38,215 nucleotides of DNA from UBA7328 sp002471345 (GTDB lineage: Bacteria > Bacteroidota > Bacteroidia > Chitinophagales > Saprospiraceae). The translations under genes and the position numbers were made by a program. Below are positions 18,043 to 26,298 of this stretch, one piece after another; the stretch's first letter is position 1, and each line of letters starts with the position of its first letter. Where the stretch lies: the NCBI GenBank assembly GCA_964011275.1, contig CAXGOB010000051.1, positions 1-38,215 on the forward strand, read 5' to 3'. Under the pieces are notes generated by a model. The model had not been told where the DNA came from. It made no database searches and was given only the letters and a program-made list of their open reading frames with translations.

Positions 18043-19146
18043 ATGAAAGAATACGAATCTCTCAATGATTTTAAAAATGTCCTTGGTAAAAAGGAGGTTA
18101 GGAAAATCGCGGTACAATCTTTAAACCTTACGAGCCTAGATGAATCAATGATGCAAATTGACTTCAAAGAATGCCTATTCTTAGGATGTAACATGAGCCC
18201 TGATCTAGTGGATCATCTAAAACAAAACAATTACATATTTCCCAAGCTTAACGTACCCTATAACATCTATCCTAACAGGCTTTACACTAAAGAAACTTTA
18301 TATAAAGGATACAAACCGAAATCTGAAAAGTCCTACGAACTAACCCCTGACAAACAAATATATAATCACTTCAAAAAAACGGGTATAGAATCAGACAGTA
18401 TTCATGAGACTTTAGCTCGGTGGCTACATGATCATTCCATTACAGATGCTACCTACGACTTTCTATCTGAATATGAAGAACGAAAAGTGATTGCCATTAT
18501 GGGTGGTCATAGTCTCAGCAGAAAGAGTAATAATTATCAAAAAGTAGCTGAAATTTCTAAAGAGTTGACTGAGAAAGGCTATATACTGATCTCTGGGGGT
18601 GGACCAGGAGCTATGGAGGCCACTCATGTGGGATCATGGTTTGCTGGTAAGGATGAAGATGAAATGGAAGATGCTATAGAACATTTGAAAAAGGCTCCTA
18701 AATATGACCATCCGAAATGGCTATCTACAGCTTTTGAAGTGATCGAGAAATATCCATGTGGGCCATACGAGAGTCTTGGAATTCCGACGTGGCTTTATGG
18801 TCATGAACCTCCTACTCCGTTTGCTACATATATTGCAAAATATTTTGCCAATAGTGTAAGAGAAGAAGGACTACTTGCAGTAGCTAAAGGGGGAGTCATT
18901 TTCGCCCCAGGAAGTGCCGGTACCATGCAAGAGATTTTTCAAGAACTGGCACAAAATCATTATGAGTCCTTTGGAAAAGCAAGCCCAATGGTGTTTTTAG
19001 ATGAAGATTATTGGACTGAAGATAGGCCCATCTATCCAGTCATAAAATCTATGAAAAAAAGTGGTGCTTTAAAGAATCTTAACATCGGCCTTTATGACGA
19101 TGAGGATGATGTGATAAATCATCTACTAGATTTTAAGAAAATATAA
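18043..19146 (+). CDS. LOG family (TIGR00730-like) Rossmann-fold protein
   Basis: A 367-residue protein with an N-terminal extension of about 150 residues before the LOG-type Rossmann domain. Visible in the domain are VIAIMGGHSLSRKSNNY, LISGGGPGAMEATHVGS (nucleotide-binding loop) and APGSAGTMQEIFQELAQNHY, a variant of the PGGxGTxxE catalytic motif. LOG proteins cleave nucleoside 5'-monophosphates to base and ribose-5-phosphate, as in cytokinin activation and purine salvage. This one is longer than the usual ~190-250 residues, and its Gly-to-Ser/Ala change in PGG makes the activity uncertain. It is cytoplasmic and convergent with the sulfatase gene. Confidence 0.82.
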   Translation: MKEYESLNDFKNVLGKKEVRKIAVQSLNLTSLDESMMQIDFKECLFLGCNMSPDLVDHLKQNNYIFPKLNVPYNIYPNRLYTKETLYKGYKPKSEKSYELTPDKQIYNHFKKTGIESDSIHETLARWLHDHSITDATYDFLSEYEERKVIAIMGGHSLSRKSNNYQKVAEISKELTEKGYILISGGGPGAMEATHVGSWFAGKDEDEMEDAIEHLKKAPKYDHPKWLSTAFEVIEKYPCGPYESLGIPTWLYGHEPPTPFATYIAKYFANSVREEGLLAVAKGGVIFAPGSAGTMQEIFQELAQNHYESFGKASPMVFLDEDYWTEDRPIYPVIKSMKKSGALKNLNIGLYDDEDDVINHLLDFKKI

Positions 19147-19164
19147 AAACTTACTTAATAGGGA

Positions 19165-20700
19165 TTATTGAGATCCATCTGCCAAAGCGACTGGATTTCC
19201 AGAAATTCTATACGACGGCATTTGAGCATCTACCGATCGTAAATACTCACTAAGGTCTTTAGATAGCTCTTCAGTTTTCTTTGAATTAACTTGTGATAAG
19301 TCAACTTGCTCTCCTATATCATCCTTAAGATTATAAAGCTCTATTTTCTCATTTTCCATGGAAAAAATCAATTTCCAATCTCCTTTCCGTATTGCACTAT
19401 AGGCTCCTATTCCAGGACCATTTCCACCCCATTGATTAGGGTAATGCCACACTAGACTTCTTTCCACCTCTGCTAGTGCTTTTTCTTCAAAAAATCCTGT
19501 AAAACTCTCTCCGTCAACCACTTGCACTTTTTCATAATTATCAATTTGTGCCATTTCTAATATGGTTGGGTAAAAATCTTCTATAATAAGAGGGCGGTTT
19601 ATAATTGTTCCTTCTCTTGCAACTCCAGGCCACTTTACTATCATAGGTTCTCTTATTCCGCCTTCATAGATGGATCCTTTTCCACTTTTCAATGGACTAT
19701 TATGTAAATGTTTTTCACCTCCTCTGGCATGAGCACTGAGTCCTCCATTATCTGACATAAACAGAATAATAGTGTTGTCAGAGAGTCCATTTTTTTCTAA
19801 AGCATCCATGATATCTCCGAGAGATTTATCCATACTTTCTACCATTGATGCATACCTAGCCTCTATAGAATCCAAGCCTATGTCATAGTATTTTTGTACA
19901 AATCGTTTGTCAGCCATGATAGGTGTATGTACAGCATAAAGGGACATATACAGAAAAAAAGGTGTGCTGGATGTGATAGACTTTTCCACGGCTTGCAGAG
20001 CTTCTCTAGTCAATGCTTCTGTGAGAAAGATATCTTGACCATGATACTTTTCTAGCCCAGGTACATTCCACGGTCTATCTTCCCTTCCCGGTAGATTCCC
20101 AAAATTATCAGTGCCATGATAACTACCAGGAGCACCGGCAGCATGCCCAGCAATGTTAATATCAAACCCAAGATTTAAAGGATTCTCACTTGGAAGGCCA
20201 ATAGCACCTAAATGTGCCTTACCTGCATGAATCGTAAAATAACCATGATCTTTTAAGACCTGAGGAAGAGGAGTTGCATGTACAGCATTTGGAATATTTT
20301 CATCTGTAGAGAGCCCATTTGTATTCCACTCTGGGAAAATGAGGTCTTCATGATTTAATTCTCGAGATTTCATCTCATTTTGCTGCAATGTCCAATTTGT
20401 TACACGATGTCTAGCAGCATTCATTCCTGTCATTAGACTTACACGGGAAGGAGAACAAACAGGTGTGGCATATGCATCGGTAAATTTTACTCCTTGAGCA
20501 GCTAATCGCTCCATATTAGGTGTATGATACTTCTTATTCAGATCTGTAGGTTTATCCCAAAAAGGAACAGAAGTGTCTTGCCATCCCAAATCGTCAACTA
20601 AGAAAAGCACGATATTTGGTGGGTTTTCTGGGTCTCCTTCCTTACAACACAACACATTTAAAATACTAATTAAAGGTATGATTATCAAATATTTGTACAT
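19165..20700 (-). CDS. Sulfatase, probable lipoprotein
   Basis: A 511-residue sulfatase with a signal peptide ending NVLCC, so Cys18 or Cys19 is likely lipidated. Metal-binding VLFLVDDLGWQD is at about 31-42. CSPSR at 82-86 is a classical formylglycine motif with Cys82 converted. Downstream are HAGKAHLG, FFLYMSLYAVHTPIM, ILFMSDNGGLS and YEGGIREPMIVKWPG. It differs clearly from the sulfatase at 11333 in the region after the metal site. Glycan or arylsulfate desulfation outside the cytoplasm is expected, with an unknown substrate. No polysaccharide-utilisation genes (SusC/SusD) lie nearby. Confidence 0.92.
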   Translation of the reverse strand: MYKYLIIIPLISILNVLCCKEGDPENPPNIVLFLVDDLGWQDTSVPFWDKPTDLNKKYHTPNMERLAAQGVKFTDAYATPVCSPSRVSLMTGMNAARHRVTNWTLQQNEMKSRELNHEDLIFPEWNTNGLSTDENIPNAVHATPLPQVLKDHGYFTIHAGKAHLGAIGLPSENPLNLGFDINIAGHAAGAPGSYHGTDNFGNLPGREDRPWNVPGLEKYHGQDIFLTEALTREALQAVEKSITSSTPFFLYMSLYAVHTPIMADKRFVQKYYDIGLDSIEARYASMVESMDKSLGDIMDALEKNGLSDNTIILFMSDNGGLSAHARGGEKHLHNSPLKSGKGSIYEGGIREPMIVKWPGVAREGTIINRPLIIEDFYPTILEMAQIDNYEKVQVVDGESFTGFFEEKALAEVERSLVWHYPNQWGGNGPGIGAYSAIRKGDWKLIFSMENEKIELYNLKDDIGEQVDLSQVNSKKTEELSKDLSEYLRSVDAQMPSYRISGNPVALADGSQ

Positions 20701-20847
20701 GAATATTTATTTAATATTATAAAACAAAAGAGCACACCATCATTATTCTGATATAAAAATAGATCTTGCTGAAGGTAATATTAATTTGATCTTCATATTA
20801 TCTTCATGGTTTCCTAATTGTGTATATTTATTTCCAAATAATTTCGA

Positions 20848-22062
20848 TTGAAAAACGACATTGCTAACAAGCTAGAGGCGATAATAGAAACTGCGATTGA
20901 TGGCATTATCACAATCAGTGATAAAGGAGTCGTAGAGACCATGAACAGGGCTGCTGCTGAAATTTTTCAACATGAATCTAAAGAAGTTATCGGTCGCAAT
21001 ATAAAAATGCTCATGCCTGAACCCGACAGGTCACAACACGATGATTATCTCCATAGATATAAAAAGACTAGAAATCCTAAAATTATAGGAATAGGAAGAG
21101 ATGTAATTGGATTAAAAAAAGATGGCACCCATTTTCCTTTTAGACTGGCCGTAAGCGAAGTTTTTCTCAATGACAGAATCATCTATACAGGTGTAGTACA
21201 TGATTTAACTGATGTGTCCCTAGCTCATGCCAAGCTCAAAAAGGCCAATGACGTTCTCGAGCATAAAGTAGAGGAAAGAACAGAAGAACTTGAAAAAGCC
21301 ATAAATGAATTACTCAAAAGCAATAAGCAACTAGCTATAAGAGAAGAAGATTTGAAGGGAGCTTTGGAAAAAGAAAAAGAACTCAATGAACTAAAGTCCA
21401 GATTTGTGTCTATGGCATCTCATGAGTTTCGCACTCCATTGAGTACAATCATGTCATCCGCAGCAATTTTATCAAGATATACTGATACTGAGCAGCAGAT
21501 AAAAAGAGAAAAACATATTATTAGGATTAAGTCTTCTGTAACAAACCTCACAGGAATACTCAATGATTTTCTTTCTCTCAGTAAACTGGAGGAAGGCAAA
21601 GTAGATTTAAGTCTAGAAGAATTGAATATAGAAGACTTATGTGAAACGATACACCAAGAATTAGAAGGGCTCCTTAAACCCAATCAAAAAATTAGTCATT
21701 TGGCTATTGGAGCAGTAAAAAGTATCACAACTGTTAAAAGAATATTAAAAAACGTATTGTTTAATCTCATTTCAAATGCAGTCAAATATTCTGAAAGTGG
21801 TGATCAAATCAAATGTAAAATTCATTATAATCATGACAATGTGATAATTGACATCAATGATGAAGGTATAGGCATACCTAAAAATGAACAGAAATACCTT
21901 TTTGAAAGATTCTTCAGAGCGTCAAATTCAGAGACTATTCAGGGTACTGGGTTAGGTCTCCATATAGTAAAACAATATTTAGAAAGGCTTCATGGCTCTA
22001 TCACATTTGAAAGCAGTGAAGGTGAAGGGTCTACGTTTACAATTAAGCTACCTTATAAGTAA
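20848..22062 (+). CDS. FixL-like heme-PAS oxygen-sensor histidine kinase
   Basis: A 404-residue soluble kinase with no membrane helix. The PAS domain (about 5-122) matches FixL: LMPEPDRSQHDDYLHRY then IIGIGR. His64 corresponds to the proximal heme ligand, and Arg70 and Arg84 lie at +6 and +20, the same spacing as His200, Arg206 and Arg220 of Bradyrhizobium FixL. A coiled coil (about 125-185) leads to the HisKA box with phospho-acceptor His192 (MASHEFRTPLS), then the HATPase N box (NLISNAVKYS), DEGIGIP and GTGLGLHIVK. The start is TTG, as no upstream ATG exists in frame. The stop overlaps the ATG of the response regulator gene. O2 sensing is inferred from these residues. Confidence 0.88.
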   Translation: MKNDIANKLEAIIETAIDGIITISDKGVVETMNRAAAEIFQHESKEVIGRNIKMLMPEPDRSQHDDYLHRYKKTRNPKIIGIGRDVIGLKKDGTHFPFRLAVSEVFLNDRIIYTGVVHDLTDVSLAHAKLKKANDVLEHKVEERTEELEKAINELLKSNKQLAIREEDLKGALEKEKELNELKSRFVSMASHEFRTPLSTIMSSAAILSRYTDTEQQIKREKHIIRIKSSVTNLTGILNDFLSLSKLEEGKVDLSLEELNIEDLCETIHQELEGLLKPNQKISHLAIGAVKSITTVKRILKNVLFNLISNAVKYSESGDQIKCKIHYNHDNVIIDINDEGIGIPKNEQKYLFERFFRASNSETIQGTGLGLHIVKQYLERLHGSITFESSEGEGSTFTIKLPYK

Positions 22063-23123
22063 TGAAGAAAATATTAGTAATAGAAGACAATCTTGAAGTC
22101 AGAGAAAACATCTGCGAAATACTTGAATTAGACGGGTATAATGTGATAGATGCTGAAAATGGTAAAAGAGGCATTCAAATAGCTAAAGACAATAGTCCAG
22201 ACTTAATACTTTGTGATGTTATGATGCCAGAATTAGATGGGTTTGGAGTTTTGAAAATACTTTCTAAAAACGATTTAACAAAAAATATTCCTTTCATTTT
22301 TCTGACTGCGAAAGCAGAAAATACGGATTTTAGAAAAGGAATGGGACTAGGTGCAGATGATTATATCACTAAACCCTTTGATGATACTCAGCTCCTAGAA
22401 GCCATAGAAATGAGGCTCAAGAAAAGTGAAGACCATCTTTCACATTCTGCAAAAAATGATCGAGGAATTCAACAATTCTTCTCAGAAGTTAAAGCTCAAA
22501 AAGACTTTGAAAAACTTATTGAAGACAAGGAAATCAGGACCTTTAATGATAAAAATGAAATTTATAAAGAAGGGAGTGAATCCAGATGGTTGTATTTTAT
22601 TAACTCCGGTAGTGTAAAAAGATTCAGAACTAACGAATTTGGGAAAGAACTAATAACCCATATTTACAAAGAAGGAGACTATTTTGGATACTTTTCAATT
22701 CTTCAAGATATGCCTCATTTAGATTCTGCTGTGGCTCTAAATGACGCAACTCTCCACCTCATACCGGCTGATGATTTTAAAATGATGCTATTTAATAATA
22801 GGGACTTCATTGCCCAGTTTGTAAGGGTACTATCAGAGGTGGTAGAAGATAATGAACAAAAACTTTTAGAGATGGCTTATAGTTCTGTACGCAGAAAAGT
22901 AGCAAATGCCTTATTAGACTTTTCAAGCCTTGGTAAAAAAGACGAAAATGATCAGTCAATTTCGCTCAGTGTAAGTAGGGAAAATCTGGCTGCAGCAGCT
23001 GGTACAGCAAAAGAGACATTGATCCGTACTTTATCAGATTTTAAAGCTGAAGGTCTATTACAAATTCAAGGAAAGAATATCATAATAACCGATAAAGTAA
23101 GTTTAGAATCAATGCCTCAATAA
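22062..23123 (+). CDS. Response regulator fused to Crp/Fnr-type regulator
   Basis: A 353-residue protein. Residues 1-120 form a receiver domain with acidic D9, phospho-acceptor D52 (LILCDVMMPELDG), LTAKAEN and the TKPFD Lys. Residues about 150-270 are a cyclic-nucleotide-binding jelly roll (KEGSESRWLYFINSG, GDYFGYFSIL). Residues about 275-345 are a Crp-type winged helix with SRENLAAAAG followed by TAKETLIRTL as the recognition region. The N-terminal Cys cluster of FNR is absent, so O2 sensing would come through phosphorylation by the overlapping kinase gene. Crp/Fnr proteins recognise cores of the form TGA-N6-TCA, the very motif found in pairs at several downstream promoters. It is predicted to control those stress genes. 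Confidence 0.9.
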   Translation: MKKILVIEDNLEVRENICEILELDGYNVIDAENGKRGIQIAKDNSPDLILCDVMMPELDGFGVLKILSKNDLTKNIPFIFLTAKAENTDFRKGMGLGADDYITKPFDDTQLLEAIEMRLKKSEDHLSHSAKNDRGIQQFFSEVKAQKDFEKLIEDKEIRTFNDKNEIYKEGSESRWLYFINSGSVKRFRTNEFGKELITHIYKEGDYFGYFSILQDMPHLDSAVALNDATLHLIPADDFKMMLFNNRDFIAQFVRVLSEVVEDNEQKLLEMAYSSVRRKVANALLDFSSLGKKDENDQSISLSVSRENLAAAAGTAKETLIRTLSDFKAEGLLQIQGKNIIITDKVSLESMPQ

Positions 23124-23136
23124 GTAAAGAGTATAG

Positions 23137-23373
23137 CTAAGCTGCAAGTCTGACGTTATCGTTGGTAACGACATGCTGACTTGGGCTCAATGAGACCTTT
23201 TGGCTTTTCTGAACTTCTTTTTTAAATGAAAGTCCTAGCAGTGTTGCCAAAAATATTGGCAATGCTAGTCCCGCTATTAAATAATACCCTGAAAAAAGGC
23301 CTATAAAAACAACTGCCATCATGAAATAGAATCTTATCAAGGTCACGTCTAAAGAAGCTGCAAATGGTCTCAT
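23137..23373 (-). CDS. Small membrane protein, predicted member of the stress regulon
   Basis: A 78-residue protein with two closely spaced hydrophobic segments (about 12-28 and 30-48) and a polar C-terminal tail (KKEVQKSQKVSLSPSQ). No family is recognised. It is convergent with the response-regulator gene and divergent from the universal stress protein gene at 23523, sharing the intergenic region that holds two TGA-N6-TCA palindromes. A near-consensus -7 box (CATCTTTG, 23396-23403) faces this gene with its first base 29.5 nt from the nearer palindrome centre. That layout supports both its reality and its regulation. Confidence 0.65.
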   Translation of the reverse strand: MRPFAASLDVTLIRFYFMMAVVFIGLFSGYYLIAGLALPIFLATLLGLSFKKEVQKSQKVSLSPSQHVVTNDNVRLAA

Positions 23374-23426
23374 AACTAAATCTTTTTATTTGATTCAAAG
23401 ATGAGATTTGGACCATACTTTCTGAA

Positions 23427-23460
23427 TGATATGCATCATTCAAGAGAGTGATTGTTATCA
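23427..23460. promoter_or_regulatory. Paired TGA-N6-TCA sites, divergent promoter
   Basis: TGATATGCATCA (23427-23438) and TGATTGTTATCA (23449-23460) have centres 22 bp apart. They sit between the small membrane protein gene and the universal stress protein gene. The first lies within a longer palindrome, tgaatgat-atgc-atcattca (23423-23442). The minus-strand box CATCTTTG (23396-23403) and the weaker plus-strand box GATATTTA (23484-23491) each begin 29.5 nt from the nearer site centre. Confidence 0.75.
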
Positions 23461-23522
23461 TCTGCTAGAAAAGATTCAGTGAAGATATTTATAGATAAGA
23501 AAGATCCATTTAAATTCCTTCT

Positions 23523-24359
23523 ATGAATATTTTAGTACCCACAGATTTTTCGGAATGCGCAAACAAAGCATTTGATAGTGCCATGGCATTAGCAAAAAAA
23601 CACGACGGCAATCTTCATGTATTTCATGCATCAAATATTCCGGATGATTGGCTATTAAAACTATCAACTCAAGAGTTTGGCAATAGACTCAATAAATCAA
23701 TAAAGTCGTATGCTACTTCTCAAATGAATACGCTCTGCAATAAGGCTGAATTATCAGGATTGTCTTGCGAAATGCATTTTGATGATGGAAGACTCATTAA
23801 TCATCTTGACCATCTCATCACAAACCTCAAAATAGATTTAGTAGTAATGGGCTCTCATGGCCTCAGTGCTAAAAATGAATGGATGATTGGATCTAATGCT
23901 CAAAAATGTATAAAAGCCCTTAAAACATCAGTATTGGTTATTAAAAGAGCCATAAGAGATTCAGATTTCAAGAAAGTTGCATTTGTGTCTAGCCTCCAGA
24001 AAGAAGACAAAGCTGCATTCAGACGATTTTTAAATTTTATCAACCCTTTGAAAGTAGACCATATTCACATCCTCTATGTAAATACCATTGGATGGCATAC
24101 TGCACCTGTCATAATAAGACAAAGAGATCAAAATGATTTTGAACAAATGGCACTAGGATATAAATGTACGACTCATATACATAGAGATTACTCTGTGGAT
24201 GCTGGAGTAAGACATTTCATAGAACAACAAGACATCGGGTTAATAGGTATATCAAATCATAAACGCCATCCGATAAAGCGATTTTTTCAAGGAAGCAATG
24301 TAGAATTATTGGTCAATCACCTTCAAATTCCAGTATTAAGTATTGACTATCCTGATTAA
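23523..24359 (+). CDS. Universal stress protein, tandem UspA domains
   Basis: A 278-residue cytoplasmic protein with two UspA folds. The first (about 1-143) begins MNILVPTDFSECA and has the full ATP-binding motif GSHG-x9-GS (GSHGLSAKNEWMIGSN). The second (about 150-278) is degenerate and ends ISNHKRHPIKRFFQGSNVE. It is closely related to the protein encoded at 30831-31664, including the shared NIPDDW/DVPDDW and RHPIKRFF segments, so the two are recent paralogues. Usp proteins help survival during growth arrest and hypoxia. Paired regulator sites lie 60-100 bp upstream. The TauE/SafE gene converges on it with 5 bp between. Confidence 0.92.
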   Translation: MNILVPTDFSECANKAFDSAMALAKKHDGNLHVFHASNIPDDWLLKLSTQEFGNRLNKSIKSYATSQMNTLCNKAELSGLSCEMHFDDGRLINHLDHLITNLKIDLVVMGSHGLSAKNEWMIGSNAQKCIKALKTSVLVIKRAIRDSDFKKVAFVSSLQKEDKAAFRRFLNFINPLKVDHIHILYVNTIGWHTAPVIIRQRDQNDFEQMALGYKCTTHIHRDYSVDAGVRHFIEQQDIGLIGISNHKRHPIKRFFQGSNVELLVNHLQIPVLSIDYPD

Positions 24360-24364
24360 TGATT

Positions 24365-25102
24365 TCAAAGTTCTATCCAGAATTTGAGTATTGTCATTAT
24401 TCCAATAACAAGTATTAAAGTGAGAGCTAACCTTTTGAATCGTTCTTGAGGAATATGATTTAGAATTAACTTTCCTGTATAAGTTCCTATCCAACCTATC
24501 ACAATTAAAAATGGAACATAAATCATGTCATGAGAATGAATATATCCATTAAAATAATAGACTACCGTACGAGTAGAATCTATAGCAAAATCAATAAATG
24601 CAGATGTAGCTATAAATGCTGACTTTTCAAGATTAAATGCAGCCATCGTTAATCCTCGTATAGCACCTCCTGTGCCCAATAAGCCTGCTGCTAAACCTGA
24701 CAACGTTCCACCTATTACGGACTCTTTCTTCCCAGGAGCTATGACCAAGTCCTTTTTAATAAGAAACAATAAACTCAGAGCAATAAGAAAGAATCCCAAA
24801 AACACCTCTAGAAGAATCGGTTGGATCCATTTAGAGAGCAATCCTCCAATGATGACGAATATTACTGAAGGAAGGCCAATATAAAATATCAAACTCTTAT
24901 TCACACCCTGTCTGAACAACGTGATTTTACTTAAATTACTAGCCACATGAAAAATTGCCGTAAGACCCAATACAGAGTGAAAATCAAAATAAATATTAGC
25001 GATTGGGACAAAAAATACTGACGAACCAAACCCTCCAATCGTGCCTAATACTTCCGCGACAAAAGTAAGAATCAAGAATACAACGCTTATCTGCTCTGTC
25101 AT
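24365..25102 (-). CDS. TauE/SafE family membrane permease
   Basis: A 245-residue inner-membrane protein with about eight hydrophobic helices. The family pattern is visible: GTIGGFGSSVFFVPI in helix 1-2 and its internal repeat SGLAAGLLGTGGAIRG in the second half. TauE/SafE proteins export sulfite, sulfoacetate or related anions, and some import sulfur compounds; the substrate cannot be assigned. It lies inside the stress-protein cluster but has no paired TGA-N6-TCA site of its own. A hairpin lies just upstream of its start codon. Confidence 0.88.
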   Translation of the reverse strand: MTEQISVVFLILTFVAEVLGTIGGFGSSVFFVPIANIYFDFHSVLGLTAIFHVASNLSKITLFRQGVNKSLIFYIGLPSVIFVIIGGLLSKWIQPILLEVFLGFFLIALSLLFLIKKDLVIAPGKKESVIGGTLSGLAAGLLGTGGAIRGLTMAAFNLEKSAFIATSAFIDFAIDSTRTVVYYFNGYIHSHDMIYVPFLIVIGWIGTYTGKLILNHIPQERFKRLALTLILVIGIMTILKFWIEL

Positions 25103-25128
25103 AAATTGAGTTATTTAAGAAAATAAAA

Positions 25129-25154
25129 AGGCCAATTCTTTAACAAATTGGCCT
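25129..25154 (-). terminator. Hairpin with T-run, just upstream of the permease gene
   Basis: A perfect 9-bp stem (25129-25137 with 25146-25154) and 8-nt loop, followed on the minus strand by TTTTTATTTT. It lies 27 nt upstream of the TauE/SafE start, so it would stop transcripts entering from upstream or act as an attenuator in the gene's leader. Confidence 0.7.
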
Positions 25155-25264
25155 CACAAAAACTATTTGAAAATCGTGGAAATACAGATTATAATTTGAG
25201 TCTTATTGATTAACTTTTTTTCACTTCATAAACTTGTACTTCACCGTGTATAACCTTGAAAAAA

Positions 25265-25286
25265 AGCAGCCTAATCATAGGCTGCT
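25265..25286 (-). terminator. Intrinsic terminator
   Basis: A perfect 8-bp GC-rich stem (agcagcct / aggctgct) with a 6-nt loop, followed on the minus strand by seven T. It lies about 190 nt beyond the stop codon of the last universal stress protein gene of the operon, leaving room for a long 3' UTR or a separate small RNA. Confidence 0.85.
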
Positions 25287-25396
25287 CTGATCACTTCCAT
25301 CCCAACGGGATAGACATTGTAGCTTTTCTTTTAGTCAGAGTCTTAGGAATTATAACTTTAAGAATACAATCTTAATAATTGTGACTGTTGATTAAT
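25265..25396 (-). ncRNA. Candidate small RNA (about 130 nt)
   Basis: There is no open frame longer than a few codons between the paired regulator site at 25432-25465 and the terminator at 25265-25286. The TAnnTTTG-like octamer GACCTTTA (25401-25408) begins 29.5 nt from the centre of the full site, matching the layout of protein-gene promoters in this cluster. A small hairpin (atcccaacgggat, 25299-25311) precedes the terminator. The start near 25396 is inferred, and the region could instead be the 3' UTR of the Usp operon. Confidence 0.3.
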
Positions 25397-25431
25397 GAAT
25401 TAAAGGTCGCATCATCTTGTCTAGATATAAA

Positions 25432-25465
25432 TGATCAATATCAATCCGAATAATGATCTTAATAT
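25432..25465. promoter_or_regulatory. TGA-N6-TCA site plus degenerate copy at 22-bp spacing
   Basis: TGATCAATATCA (25432-25443) is a full site. TGATCTTAATAT (25454-25465), with an imperfect right half, is centred exactly 22 bp away. No protein gene starts just downstream on either strand, which suggests a promoter for the candidate small RNA. Confidence 0.45.
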
Positions 25466-25475
25466 CTAATACAAC

Positions 25476-26288
25476 TCATGACTTCCCTCCCGGCAAAACG
25501 AGCAATGGAGTTTCTAATTCGAATAACTCTTCCTTAGTCATACTTCTGTGTACTAACCTTTTGAACCAATTTTTCTTTTTGTGAATCATGCACAAGACAT
25601 CCGCATTTTCATTATCGCAATATTCTGTAAGCGTCTCCACTACACTCTCATCTTTTTCTAAGGCCTTATAACCATAGTTCAATTCTTTAAAATAAATGTC
25701 ATAACCAGGGTCATACTCTATATAATTATCTCCTTTTTGCCGGACGTGTACCATTATAAGTTTCGCATCTGTGATCTTACACATATTGATCAATGAGTCT
25801 AATGCCTTTTCATCTTCAATAGGGTTGTCATCCACTCCTAGAACTATCTTCTCAATTTTTCCATAGCGATCCATATTTGGAATCGTAAGGACAGGCAACT
25901 TAGCTTTGTTTATGACGGATTCGGTCACACTACCTACAGTGATATCTTTCAGGGCAGTGAGACCTTTAGTCCCAGTAACTATTAGATCAAAATTATGAGC
26001 TTCAGCAAAGGATGGTATATAAGATTTAGGGTCAAAAACAACTACGGTAGAGTCTATTTCTAAATCCTTATTTACTTTTATCAATTCTTTTTCAAGGTTG
26101 ATAATGTCAGCTTCTGCTCTTTGAATAAGGATGTCATCCAATTTCAAGAAAATTGTAGCTCTACTTCTCACATTCACACAATGAAGAAGATGAACTTCAC
26201 TTTCTGGTATCTGTTTTAAATATGTTGCTATCCATTTGCAAGCATTTACTGAAGTCTTCGAAAAATCTATTGGGCATAATACTTTCAT
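25476..26288 (-). CDS. Universal stress protein, tandem UspA domains
   Basis: A 270-residue protein with two UspA folds. The first begins MKVLCPIDFSKTS and keeps the complete nucleotide motif G-x2-G-x9-G-S (GTKGLTALKDITVGSV), so ATP binding is expected. The second (about 145-270) begins KIEKIVLGVDDNPIED and lacks the motif, ending near KKNWFKRLVHRSMTKEELF. It is the last of three consecutive Usp genes on the minus strand, 10 bp beyond the previous one. The stop codon is TGA. The operon promoter is inferred at 28387-28451. Confidence 0.92.
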   Translation of the reverse strand: MKVLCPIDFSKTSVNACKWIATYLKQIPESEVHLLHCVNVRSRATIFLKLDDILIQRAEADIINLEKELIKVNKDLEIDSTVVVFDPKSYIPSFAEAHNFDLIVTGTKGLTALKDITVGSVTESVINKAKLPVLTIPNMDRYGKIEKIVLGVDDNPIEDEKALDSLINMCKITDAKLIMVHVRQKGDNYIEYDPGYDIYFKELNYGYKALEKDESVVETLTEYCDNENADVLCMIHKKKNWFKRLVHRSMTKEELFELETPLLVLPGGKS

Positions 26289-26298
26289 TGCACTTATT

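Noticed and set aside
11333..20700. A polysaccharide utilisation locus based on two sulfatases
   Set aside because: There is no SusC/SusD pair, glycoside hydrolase or lyase nearby, and the sulfatases are 6 kb apart with unrelated genes between.
20701..20847. Autoregulation of the FixL-like kinase gene by TGA-N6-TCA sites
   Set aside because: No TGA-N6-TCA pair or single full site was found in this upstream region.
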